Positions 22,997 to 33,091 of a stretch of DNA of 64,000 nt are shown here, piece after piece. Each line of letters begins with the position of its first letter. Position 1 is the first letter of the stretch. The translations under genes and the position numbers were made by a program. Under the pieces are notes generated by a model. The model was not told the DNA's origin. It ran no database searches and was given only the letters and a program-made list of their open reading frames with translations. The DNA comes from Kwoniella bestiolae CBS 10118. Lineage: Eukaryota; Basidiomycota; Tremellomycetes; Tremellales; Cryptococcaceae. The DNA is taken from the NCBI RefSeq assembly GCF_000512585.2, contig NC_089241.1, positions 4,606,001 to 4,670,000 on the forward strand. The letters run 5' to 3'.

Positions 22997-25812
22997 ATGC
23001 CCTCACCGCCACGCATGATCCGTCAATCGATAACTCCCTTGTCAACTCTCGTGCGCACACACAGACCACTCATCAGAATCTCACCTCAACCTCTCCTCAA
23101 TATCTTTCATCGACACTCTTCCACAGCGACCATACAATCCTCCCCTCGATATAAACATGAATATCAAGATGGACCTGGCCTTGAACCCAAAATTGACATC
23201 GAAGATCATCAACAATTTGCCGCCTCGATACGCACAGGGGATATCCCACTTCGATACTATCAAAAGAAAGCTATTGTCAAGTGTCTGAAGTCCTACAAAG
23301 AAGGTATGACAAGGATGGGTGTATTCATCCCCACCGGAGGGGGTAAGACGTCCACCATGATGCATCTATACAAGCGATTCGTAGATCGATATCCTACCTG
23401 CGGACTGGACAGCGAAAAACCCAAAATGTTGGTTTTGACGCATAAGCGGGATTTGGTCCATCAGACGTACCTCAACGCCAAGAGGATATTGGGAGAGGGA
23501 TATAGCATAGAGATTGAACAAGGTGATAAGGTGGCGAGTGGTGTTGCCGATGTGTGAGTGGATGATTGCTCTTCCCCTCCATCTAGAGTACAGCTATGAA
23601 GTGTTGTTGACAAAGTATATAAGTAGTACCACTGCATCTATCCAGACCATCATGAACCCCGCGAGATTATCCAAATTCAACCCAAGGCATTTCGGAATGG
23701 TATTAGTCGATGAAGCTCATCATGCAGCTTCGCCATCGTACGTACACAAGCCCAACACTCTATAACATTGCACTGATTGTGCTGTACACAGATGGCTAAA
23801 CGTTCTTCACCACTTTAACTCCCAAATCGATAAATCCTCTTCTCCAGAGTTCACGAAAATTATCAGCCCATCTCATTCGCACAACGTCCCCATCGTAGGT
23901 TTCCCAGCGACGTTCCAGAGATTCGACGAGCGATCTCTCAAGAAAGCCTTCCAGAAGATTATCTACCACTTACCCCTAAGGAGACTCATCGAAGAGGGGT
24001 ACCTCATTCGTCGAGTGGTGGAGATCGCTCAAGCTTCACGAGTTGGACAGAGAAAGTAAGAAGAAAGAGGATTATAACACTTCGAGATTGGCTAAACTGG
24101 TCAATACACATGAAGTGAATAAGTTGGTGGTGAGGATATATCAGGAGAAAGCATGTGAGTGATCATACTTGAGAAAAACTCACGACAGTCAACTGACATT
24201 CAACACTGTCCTTTCAAGCTGAACGACGATCCACACTTATCTTCTGTGTCAATCTCAACCAACTTCAAGATCTCACCGAAGCATTCATAAAAGCGGGATA
24301 CGATGCACGAGCGATATCAGGTGATACTCCCCCGGTAGAAAGAAGAAAGACGATGGATGATTTCGGAAAAGGGAGATTCCCAATTCTGTTGAACTGTCAA
24401 GTCGTTATAGAGGGTATCGATATTCCCGAGGTAAGTCACTCAAGGATCCTTCCTGAGCTGATCATTCGGCCAGATCGACAGCTTGATCATGGCAAGACCA
24501 ACCAAGAGCCCAAATCTACTACACCAAATGGCAAGTTCCCATACAGTCTCTTCAACCGACATCAAGCTCATTTGTCACATTATGGGAATCAGGTCGGCAG
24601 AGGGCTAAGGTTATCGACAGAGATAGGCAAGAAAGACTGTCTCATAATTGATTTGGTAGATAATCAATCGAAAATCGGCAGTATGGATTTGATGTCGGAA
24701 GAATGGCTGGACCAAGCTCGAAGAAGGAAGGGGATGGACGAAGGAGGATCAAGCTTGAACCAAGCCGCGAAAGAACCTCGTGAGTGTACTCCATATTAAT
24801 ACCTCTACTCTGGTTTAACAATCGCTAGGATGTCATAAATGTTGACCCACCTGTCGTTATATCTGCAGAGTACACTCGGAACGATCAGCATAAAGCAGAC
24901 CAATTTCGAATCACCTACATCTCAATTGACCCTTTCGATCTCAACCAGACCGCTGATAATTCCACCATTTTGTTGATCAGTAAGAACGCATGGGTATCAT
25001 GTGGTGCGGACCTATGGGTTCTCCAGGTGTTGGGTGAGTGGACAAGCAAATCATCTATGTCCCATCTACCTTCTGATCCACTTGGTACCAGGGAAAGGGT
25101 ATTTCGCAATTCAACGTGTTGGTACTGAAGGCAAGTGGACGAGTACCTGGTCATCGGCCAAATGGCTTCCCCATGATCAACGCCAATACCAGACTGAAAA
25201 TGAAGGGAGAGGGGAAGTAGCATCGTAAAGATGGAATGCGCCTCAGACCATTCGTAGGGATAGCAACTCCCTTTCGGAATGCGTGCGATCGACCGATTGG
25301 CTCATCGAGAGCAGGACCAGAAAGAACCTCTATAATCAGTGAGTTCCTCTTCATATTGTGTTCAAAGCCCACTTGGTCCCGCCAGCCGATGGTGTGGTAA
25401 CGCGTGTCCTCTATCAGGCTATCAAGACATGCACCTTGGAGGAAAGAACCAGCTACGGAGCCAGCCGTCCAGAAATTACTTTCTTACACTACCGATGATC
25501 CCCTATCAGCTGAGGAGCTGGGACATGCGATCTTGACGATCCACGGGCAAGAATACAAGTTGAGCGGACTGACTAAGGGTCAAGTATCGTCTTGGTTATG
25601 TGCCATCCAATTTGGTGATAAGGTGAGTCTGAGGTCTCAGCTCGTGCCGTTCACTAATCCATCTGATGGGTCTCTGACATACACGCGTTGGGTATTGTAC
25701 ATAGGCTTTGAGGGGATCAGTCCGATTGATATCAAATGAGGCAGAGCGGGATAGGGGAGAGCAACGCCGAATCACGGGAGGTCTAAATGTTGAGGTGAAT
25801 GACCAAGATTGA
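22997..25812 (+). CDS. IRC3: IRC3-like mitochondrial DEAD/DEAH helicase, apparently disrupted
   Basis: Homologue of Irc3, a superfamily 2 helicase acting on mitochondrial DNA. The N-terminus (ATG 22997; 22946 possible) is Arg/Ser-rich and fits a mitochondrial presequence. Motifs: LRYYQKKAIVKCL (Q-motif region), FIPTGGGKT (I), LVLTHKRDL (Ia), VLVDEAHHAASPS (II), GFPATF (III), LIFCVNLNQL (IV), GIDIPE (V) and VGRGLRLS (VI). About eight introns. The one at 24531-24592 is GC-AG. Two problems: near 24005-24060 the frame must shift by one base between EEGYLIRRVVEI and ELDRESKKKEDYNTSRLAKL, and a TAA at 25226-25228 interrupts the frame between GRGEVAS and RWNAPQTIRRDSN. The downstream text, continuing to KEPATEPAVQKLLS and the end at 25812, is clearly conserved. 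The sequence as given therefore reads as a pseudogene, carries assembly errors, or uses introns of about 30 nt. Confidence 0.85.
24531..24592 (+). other. GC-AG intron in IRC3
   Basis: Exon text ends NLLHQM and resumes VGRGLRLS (helicase motif VI). The intervening 62 nt begins GCAAGT and ends CAG, so the donor is GC rather than GT while the rest of the donor consensus is kept. No GT donor nearby restores the motif. Confidence 0.75.
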
Positions 25813-26165
25813 AAGGTGGTAAGCGAGGAAGAGGGGATGCAACTTCTCCGTCAAGAGGGTTTGACCAATACGCCGAGGCTTTATGATAGGAGTAGAGAGC
25901 TGTCGAGAAGGGATAATACAAGGGTCCTCGAGTGAGGATAAGCGACTCGCATTCACACTGCAGTCATACTGTAGTATAGTACATACATAGTCAGGGAATG
26001 GAATTGGAACCGAAATAAAGTCACAGCATATACATAACCACATCTTTGTATACAAGGAATCATCCACTCGGATGGGAATGCGCAATAGAAAGATGAGATA
26101 TGAAACATGCATTCTATCAATAATCTACCATCCCTACCGAGCCGCGACACATCATATTGACTAGT
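25813..26165. other. convergent 3' regions of IRC3 and ARO2
   Basis: A 350-bp convergent intergenic segment. No gene seen. Confidence 0.6.
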
Positions 26166-28090
26166 CTACTCCTCGCCAATTTTTTGGTTCTGCACTTCAC
26201 CGACGTCTTTCCCATTCACAACAGCTTGGACCGTGGATTTACCAGGCAGGACCATAGTGGGAGGTAAGTGGGTAAGAGCAGGGAGGAGGGAGGCAGTTGA
26301 TTTTCTGGCGTTTTGTTGGAGGACCATACTACATCGATCATCCCATCTCATCAGTCATCTGTCCTCTGTGCAATGATGATGGCCGAGTCGTTGGGGGGAA
26401 TAACCTGGAATAGGGGGAAGCGTGTTCGAAGAGAACTGTCACTCACTCCATGATTACAATAGCAGCCATAGTCTCCACGATGGGGACGGCTCTGGGAACT
26501 ACACAGGGATCGTGTCTACCTTTAGCAGCTAGGACACCGGCAGATCCATCGTATCGCGCGGTGGGCTGTTCCTGGGCGATGGTAGCGGGGGGTTTGAATC
26601 CGATCCTAAGGGGTTGAAAAGGTATCAGCAATGTATAAATTGTACAGAAGGCATATTACGGTGATATCAAGTCACATGAGACGATCAGTGTGAGAGGAAA
26701 GTGTCAAAAAAGAACGTGAGATATCGAATATTATGGGCTCAGGCGTTTGGGATGCGAGTTTGGAGGTTATAATATGAAAGAGATATGTTCGCATATCAAC
26801 GTATCTAGAGAAGGAATGAGAACCCACCTAAAGTAAATATCCTCCCCATTCGCGATCCCCCCTTGAATACCTCCCGACCAATTTGTAGAAGTCCTCAAAG
26901 TCTTCTCCCCAGTCCGTTCGTCAACCCCCTCAATGAACGGATCATTATGTATCGATCCTGGGAAGGTGGTTCCCCTAAGTCCGGAGCCGATCTCGAAGGA
27001 CTTGGTAGATGGGATGGAGAGCATGGCATGAGCGAGGACAGCTTCGAGCTTGTCGAAGGCTGGTTCCCCCAGACCGGCGGGGGTGTTTCGGATGACACAG
27101 GTTATGGAGCCTCCGAGGGAGTCGTCTTTGGCTTTGGCTGCTCGAATTGTCTGGTGACGCACGGGATATTAGTAGATGTCTTTTATTGTCAATGACAGCT
27201 TGCCAAGAGGCTGTATGATGCAAAGAGAGGGATAACCGTCGTGATATGTGTTATGCAATGGTATTGAGCGGTCACGACGGAAGAAGAATGGATATGACAG
27301 GAGAGCATGTGCAGCTCTCATCAACAAATAGACAACGGATAGAGCCAAAACTCACCTCCTCCATCTTCTGACTCGTCTCCTTATGAGGACACCTAGTAAT
27401 TTCCCTATCGACCTCCTCCCTCTTCACCGATCTAACCAAATCCATATATTGTTTACCCAAGACCTCATCCTCCTCCTCGGCAAAAGGTAACGCAACCTTC
27501 CCTACAGAAGCAACGAACGCTACGATCTCTATTCCATACGCCTCCTTGAGGTATTTCTCAGCAATAGCACCCGCAGCGACCCGTCCGATAGTCTCTCTAG
27601 CCGAGGCTCGTCCACCTCCCGAAGAGGCTTTGAGACCGTACTTGGCGAGGTAGGTGTAATCGGCATGAGAAGGTCGAGGGTAGAGATCAGTCTCGGCGTA
27701 GTCGTGGGGACGTTGATCTTTGTTCTGGACAAGTAAACCAATGGGAGTTCCGAGGGTCACACCGTGCTCTGTACCGGATTGGAGGTGAACGGTGTCGAAT
27801 TCGGATCGCTGGGTAGATGTGGAAAGGTGAGCTGGCTTCTCCTGTAAGGGTGAGGTGAGAGAGGTAACTCACAGCGGTTGTAATATCACTCTGACCTGGT
27901 CTTCTCCTGGAAAGTTGGACTTGGATATCCTCTTCAGTCAATTTGAGACCCTAGTTGAACGAATTAGCACAGACCACAGAAAGGCATCGAAATGACTTAC
28001 AGGAGGGACACCGTCGACGATACAGCCTACTGATTTGCAATGAGATTCGCCGTAGGTGTGTACACGGTAGTTCTGGCCGAAAGATGACAT
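26166..28090 (-). CDS. ARO2: chorismate synthase
   Basis: Last step of the shikimate pathway (EPSP to chorismate, FMN-dependent). The ATG at 28090 begins [20 protein letters not shown], the family N-terminal signature. Further signatures are [37 protein letters not shown] with [20 protein letters not shown] just after (FMN and substrate site), [30 protein letters not shown] and, near the C-terminus, [16 protein letters not shown]. The C-terminus ends KIGEE at 26166. Introns fall at about 27960-28000, 27810-27870, 27160-27360, 26605-26830 and 26330-26450. Fungal enzymes are usually bifunctional with an NADPH:flavin reductase activity; that is family knowledge. An upstream in-frame ATG at 28174 would add 28 residues. 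It shares a 300-bp divergent promoter with the Gemin2 gene. Confidence 0.96.
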
Positions 28091-28390
28091 TGTGAGCGAT
28101 GTTTTTTGAGAAGTTGAGATATAAAGCAAGAGAGAAATGAAGTCGAGAGATGACTTGTATAGAGACCGGATCATCTAGGAAGTGGAATGAACACTTTTCT
28201 TGACTTTTTGACTCATTCATCCGTGCCTGGGACTACTACACGAGATCGATCATACTCATACAAACAATTTGATTCCGTCGCTCCTCACAACTCACTCGAT
28301 GACTTCTGTAGAGAGGACAAGAAAGTTGAATGATGATATGATTACTGCTTAAGACTTGACTACACATACCATAGCTGCAAGAGCCAAATA
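28091..28390. promoter_or_regulatory. bidirectional promoter ARO2 / Gemin2
   Basis: 300 bp between the two start codons. No obvious TATA box. I see no match to a known Gcn4-type TGACTC box except TGACTCATTC at about 28209-28218 (TTTTTGACTCATTCATCC), which reads TGACTCA and is the classic Gcn4/AP-1 core. That would suit amino-acid-starvation control of ARO2; this regulation is an inference. Confidence 0.5.
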
Positions 28391-29847
28391 ATGCCTCGAC
28401 CAGGTCAAGCTCAAGCGAGGAGGAAAAGAGCTCTAGAAGAGATGGAAGCGGGAAGCTCGACTTCATACACTTCATACAACTATTCGAATGGTCCCTCCAA
28501 CCTCAACTGTGAAAATGATTACAATTTGGAGGCGGACGACGACGGAGACGACGAGGAAGGAGGGGCCATAGATAACCCCAGATCACAGTGTCTACCTGTG
28601 GGGATGCTACCAGAGGACTTTGACGGTACACCGTTAGACGGATCACAGTACTTGGCAATGGCCAATCGAGATAATCGGGACTTGCCATTCGTTAAAACCG
28701 TTATCAACCCTTACAAAACTGATCTGATCGGTCCGACTCTACCTTCCACCTCTCAAAATCATGCAAGTGGCTCTAGACATCCTGCATTACCTAAGGAGAG
28801 CTGGCAAGAGCTATTCCCCATACATTATCAAGGATACAGAAAGGTAAGTCTCATGGTTTTGACCATACTCCAATACTCGCGGGAGTGCAATTAGCTGATG
28901 TACTGATGATGGTGATCTAGCATATCCAATCCCAACTATCCTCCTCCCCGTCAACATCAACCTACCCATCAGACTACCCTCCTATACCTCCAGCATCTCG
29001 CCGATCAGATTGGTATGCCTACATAAACGGATATATACCACCAGATAAATCCAAAAACAAGGACAAAAAGGGAAAAGGGAAGGCTAAACCCATAATGTCA
29101 GAAGAAGAAATGATGAATGCTTCAATGGGACAGGAGATGGATATAGATACTGAGAAAGTTGAAGAGGAAGTCGTGGAGGATGTAATCGTGGGAAAGACAA
29201 GTAGGGGGAATGAGAAAGTGGTTGGAGCACCAAGGGAACCGTTATTGGGTGTATTGAGGAACCTGAACTCGGTGAGTAAATCTGTTCTAGAAGGTCGCTC
29301 AAATGCCCCGTGCGGTGCGATCTAGTAGCGTACTAATGTTACCTTCCAGTCACAAGCCCTAAACATACTATCCCACTTCGCCCACTGGCTCTCCGAATCC
29401 ATCGAACAATCCCCTCCACCCATACCTACCTCCCCATACCTGCCTCCAACTCAACCAGGTGACCATCCCCCTCCGCATCAGCACAAAACTATCAACCACC
29501 TATCGTCAAATTACTTCAGCTGGATATTCAGCTTACTGCTCATAACGGACCAACACCTTTCTTCAGACGAGATATCCACGTTGAGGGATCTAGCCAGAGC
29601 GTCGATGAAGGTCGCTGGACATAGGTATATCCTCGGAGTGGTAGGCAAGCAGATAGGCGAGGGATGGAAGCTGGGTGATGAATTGAAGGCTAAACATGTA
29701 GAGGACGGTGATCAGGGGCTGTCAAGTGGGAAAGAAGATAATAGTGTGGATCAGATACTGGCTAGGTGCTGGCTGATTGTTCATGCGGTTGCGAGTGGGT
29801 GGGGTCAGAAGGATTTGTTGTATGAGCTGGATAATCTGTTTACATAG
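28391..29847 (+). CDS. Gemin2 / SMN-interacting protein homologue
   Basis: 433-residue protein from three exons (28391-28843, 28921-29271, 29350-29847). The N-terminal half contains QCLPVGMLPEDFDGTPLDG and QYLAMANRD followed by an SMN-binding-like region. SWQELFPIHYQGYRK and SDWYAYINGYIPP precede an acidic linker. The C-terminal helical domain contains FSWIFSLLLITDQHLSS, a STLRDLARASMKVAG helix and ARCWLIVHAVASGWGQKDLL, matching the Gemin2 core (YALLACLEKPL.../LARRC.../LICLVSRYFDQRDL order in animal proteins). Gemin2 holds the Sm pentamer during U snRNP assembly. Budding yeast has only the distant Brr1, so retention of a Gemin2-type protein indicates an SMN-type assembly pathway. The assignment rests on motif order without computed alignment. 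Confidence 0.75.
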
Positions 29848-30136
29848 GAATGATGACTAATCGGTCTACGCTTTTCCTTCTCACTTCTGCTGGTCAATCA
29901 ACATGAGGTTTGCACATGACGAGCACGCATAGGATGGATCTATGTAGTGTACTACTGGATGGTCAATGAAGGTACGGAAGAATACAGATAGAATGGGGGC
30001 TTCCGCAACAATTTAAGTAGAGTTCATTCTGGCATGAAAAGAAATTACGTAACTAAGGAGTAACAGAGGAGAAATCTTTTCAAGCGGCGCTTTGATGGTG
30101 CCCCTGCGAGCCACTTCGTCTCATCCGTATCATCCG
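29848..30136. other. convergent intergenic region
   Basis: 3' flanks of the Gemin2 gene and the 30.1-kb gene. Nothing else seen. Confidence 0.5.
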
Positions 30137-30823
30137 CTATTCAGCGCAAGCTTTCAGTATATCATCAACACTGGTGTACGTAGACTCGCTCAGACCATCG
30201 ATGGCTTCTTTGAACTTGGCTTTGCTGTAGGCCGGAGGCAGGTCGGACTGTGCGCCGAGGATACTAACGTATGTTTCTCGATCCATCACGGCCACGTCGA
30301 CGCTCGGGTTGGGACCAGGGAAGTAATATGACAAGTAATCTTTAGCAATTCGATTGACTTTCATGCGGATATGCGTCTCGATCTTTTCGGTGAGTCCTGG
30401 CCACTTGGTTCGATCGCCCTCGTAAGCGAGATTTGGGTACAAAGGTTCTGACCTCAAGGAGAATTCTAATTGGTCTCGATATTCATTCATACGGTCTTGA
30501 GTCTGTTCATCGACTCGATACCCACCTTGAGTGATGTGCATGTTCTGTGTTCTTGCTCCTATCTCATCATGTCTGATACCTTGGCCGGTGTAAGGTCGAT
30601 TTAGCCAGGCAGACACAAAAACGACGTTGGGAACTTGCCCTGGCCCGGTACCACAGCTCTTACAAGGCCATCTAGGTTGTTCCAAAGAGTACTTCGTGAT
30701 CACGGCATCCGTAGGCTCAGCCGAAAGAGTGGCATCCACGGATCCTACGGACTGGGTTTGCCCAGAGGAGGGAGTGGCGCTTGCAGCCGAAGTGCCAAAG
30801 AGGCGTCTGACAAGAGAAGTCAT
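30137..30823 (-). CDS. hypothetical protein, member of dispersed 'GxGK...YxG' family
   Basis: 228-residue single-exon protein. I prefer the ATG at 30823 (MTSLVRRLFGTS) to the upstream one at 30856. A Cys pair (CKSCGTGPG) stands just before the family core GTGPGQV...VSAWLNRPYTG. A predicted amphipathic helical C-terminal half follows (GLTEKIETHIRMKVNRIAKDYL and a C-terminal SVDDILKACAE). Comparable order is seen at 32, 49.6, 58.1, 59.8 and 60.6 kb: a beta-like G-x-G-K/P...V...[SY]-x-G block, then an S-x-E-x-F block, then a long helical segment. I recognise no known domain. There is no signal peptide or TM segment, so it is probably intracellular. Confidence 0.6.
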   Translation of the reverse strand: MTSLVRRLFGTSAASATPSSGQTQSVGSVDATLSAEPTDAVITKYSLEQPRWPCKSCGTGPGQVPNVVFVSAWLNRPYTGQGIRHDEIGARTQNMHITQGGYRVDEQTQDRMNEYRDQLEFSLRSEPLYPNLAYEGDRTKWPGLTEKIETHIRMKVNRIAKDYLSYYFPGPNPSVDVAVMDRETYVSILGAQSDLPPAYSKAKFKEAIDGLSESTYTSVDDILKACAE

Positions 30824-31968
30824 ACTCGATACTGTCTGTCTGTTGTGGAAGGTCAATGTGGGAATAAGGTCTCTGTTGTAGTGGAAGTTGTTCGGCGTAG
30901 GGATGTGAGGAGAGTGGGAAGTGAATAAATATAAACCAGTGAAGTCGATTGAGCTTTCTAGGCGGTCGCTGTGCTTTATATACGTTTTTTCCGCTTATGC
31001 CTATCCCGACATCGTCGCATCGACTCGTCTCTGGAGGACAAAAGAGCTAGGTATAAAAGTTCCCATCACCTTGTAGGTCATTGCTGTTAGACAGCAAGAG
31101 TGCAAGACAGCTATGAGATGTGGCGCCGTGTAAGGAGGCCTAGACTTGGGCTTGCTGAAACCTCAGCTGAAAGGACACATCGAATCCCTTGTTCAGTGGT
31201 CGTTAAGACGCTGTTTTAAGTGTGCCTCTTGATCTTCCTGATGATGTTGCATACGAAAATAGGAATGAGAGATAGCACGAGACATGGAACTTTTACTAGA
31301 GTAATCACGCCTCCACGTCACTTACATCTACCATTTTCGGCTACCATTTTCGGCTCAACTTGGGGGCGATACCTAATTTGAGCGGAAAGTCGCGTAAATG
31401 AAGCTGGTCAGCCAGATCACCGACGCTCGATTGGAAGTGGTTTGCGTGACCTCTTGACGAAACATCAAATCATGAAAATAGGGGAGAAATTGAAGCGTGA
31501 GCGTGGATTTCACCGGGCACAATCTTCTTCGATCGGGCCAATCCGAGGACTGCAATCCTCCATTTTCGTCTTGAACGTCGCTAACAATCCTGATATGTCG
31601 GATTTCTCCGTACGAAAGATTGCCTCAATACCGCGGGACAGACTTCCGACGTTTTCCGGCTCGACTCACTGAACTCAAGAGGTTGTTGGGTCACTAAGTA
31701 ATTCGAGAGCTGTTAGACAGACTCAAGTCCCGAGTAAAGCTAACGTGGAGTGCCTATGTAAGGATTGTCCTCCAAGGCTGTTCTGAAGGACGCAACTCGC
31801 CATACTGACTGACATTGAACGGGATTCCAATCGGCGGAGGACGATACAGTATACAATAGCTTTATACGAATTGACCGACGTATGAGTGAGGCAATGTGTC
31901 CCTATGCTTGGGAGAAGTTGGATCCTATCGACGGCAGCCATTTGAGTCTATTCTCATTTTATGCATCC
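30824..31968. other. intergenic with a 13-nt tandem duplication
   Basis: No supportable gene in about 1.1 kb. A perfect direct duplication of a 13-mer is at 31328-31353. Confidence 0.5.
31328..31353. repeat. 13-nt tandem duplication
   Basis: ctaccattttcgg occurs twice head to tail. Confidence 0.85.
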
Positions 31969-32708
31969 TCAATGCTCCGAGCACACGGTCCTATCTGTAG
32001 CATTTAGTACTGCGAGTTCCCGATCATAAGCCTCCTCATCGAATACTAAAGGTTGTTTGTCGGACTCCAGTCGTGGCATTTGATTTCCAAATTCTTCCAC
32101 CGAGACAGACTGTATCGCGATATTCCTGGGATATTTCGAATCATCAGGATACCATCCTTCTTCGAAGTCTTTCACCCATTTCTCGAGCGTCGCTTCCGCT
32201 TCATTCTTGATCTGGTTGGTTATTTCTCGGAATTTCCGGGGATCGGTTTCCATTGAGCACAATGAGCGAATTCTAGATACGAAGGCTTGCTCGTTCATAG
32301 AGAAATCTTCTACAAATTTGGTCTGAGCCTTTGTAACCTCTAGTAAGCTATTAGGATGAGGCCCACCAAAGCGGCCTGACCATGCGATTCTAGATTCCGG
32401 ACAGACCTTAGCGGTCCCTGGCCCCGTGTAGGGCGAAGTCACGGTAATGGCACGAAGGAGCTTGCATTTACCTCTGCCCTTCGGATCACGTCAGTGTCAA
32501 CCTGGTGTTTTCTTTGTAGTTGATGCTCGAGCCACTTGTAGGCATGGAAAGGGGTCAGATCCGGCCTTAAAGTAGTCAGGCAATTGTCCGATGAACCAAG
32601 TTGTGAAATCTCCACATGTTGCGCTGAGGTATCAGACGGATCAGTCTTCATTTCGCCTAATATAGCAAGTAGGTTGTAAGTCCGTATGTAATCTGACCGG
32701 ATAGGCAT
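31969..32708 (-). CDS. hypothetical protein, second member of the dispersed family; gene model uncertain
   Basis: Two overlapping frames carry the signal. The first (ATG 32708, MPIRSDYIRTYNLLAILGEM) runs to about 32480. The second, one frame over, starts near 32480 with the family core GRGKCKLLRAITVTSPYTG and continues to the stop at 31969. It includes SMNEQAFVSRIRSL, TDPRKFREITNQIKNEAEAT and a C-terminal VFDEEAYDRELAVLNA. The block TDPRKFREIT-x-x-I matches NDPGQFAEIT at 60.1 kb closely. The join may be an intron ending in CACTGACGTGATCCGAAG (a good CTGAC branch site 13 nt before AG), or a frameshift in a decaying copy. Function unknown. Confidence 0.5.
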
Positions 32709-33091
32709 TATCGTTCACAGTGAAATTGCAGATTCAAGTGGCAAAGTGCCGTGCTATCAATGTACGATACGACCTCGCACGCAAGAAAAACCTTCGAAGG
32801 CCTGGAGTGCATCCTTTCACTCAGTCGTCTGGTCTCAGGAAGCTTTGGCCCACGGTAGTCTATCCCGCCACCAGCGTCAGTGATCTTATTGTATGTAGTG
32901 CCTGAGAGGCTTTGCCATCACATGTGGTATGCTTGGAACTTCTACATCACTAAACAGATCTGACACATACTCATTCGAAGTACAGGCAGTGGTGCATCAG
33001 ACCGGCACTGAAGTATAAAATGACTGTCAGCTATCGTACCAGCCTCTGCGATCGCAATTCCGTCGGACATCTCGTACTCACTACCGCATAC

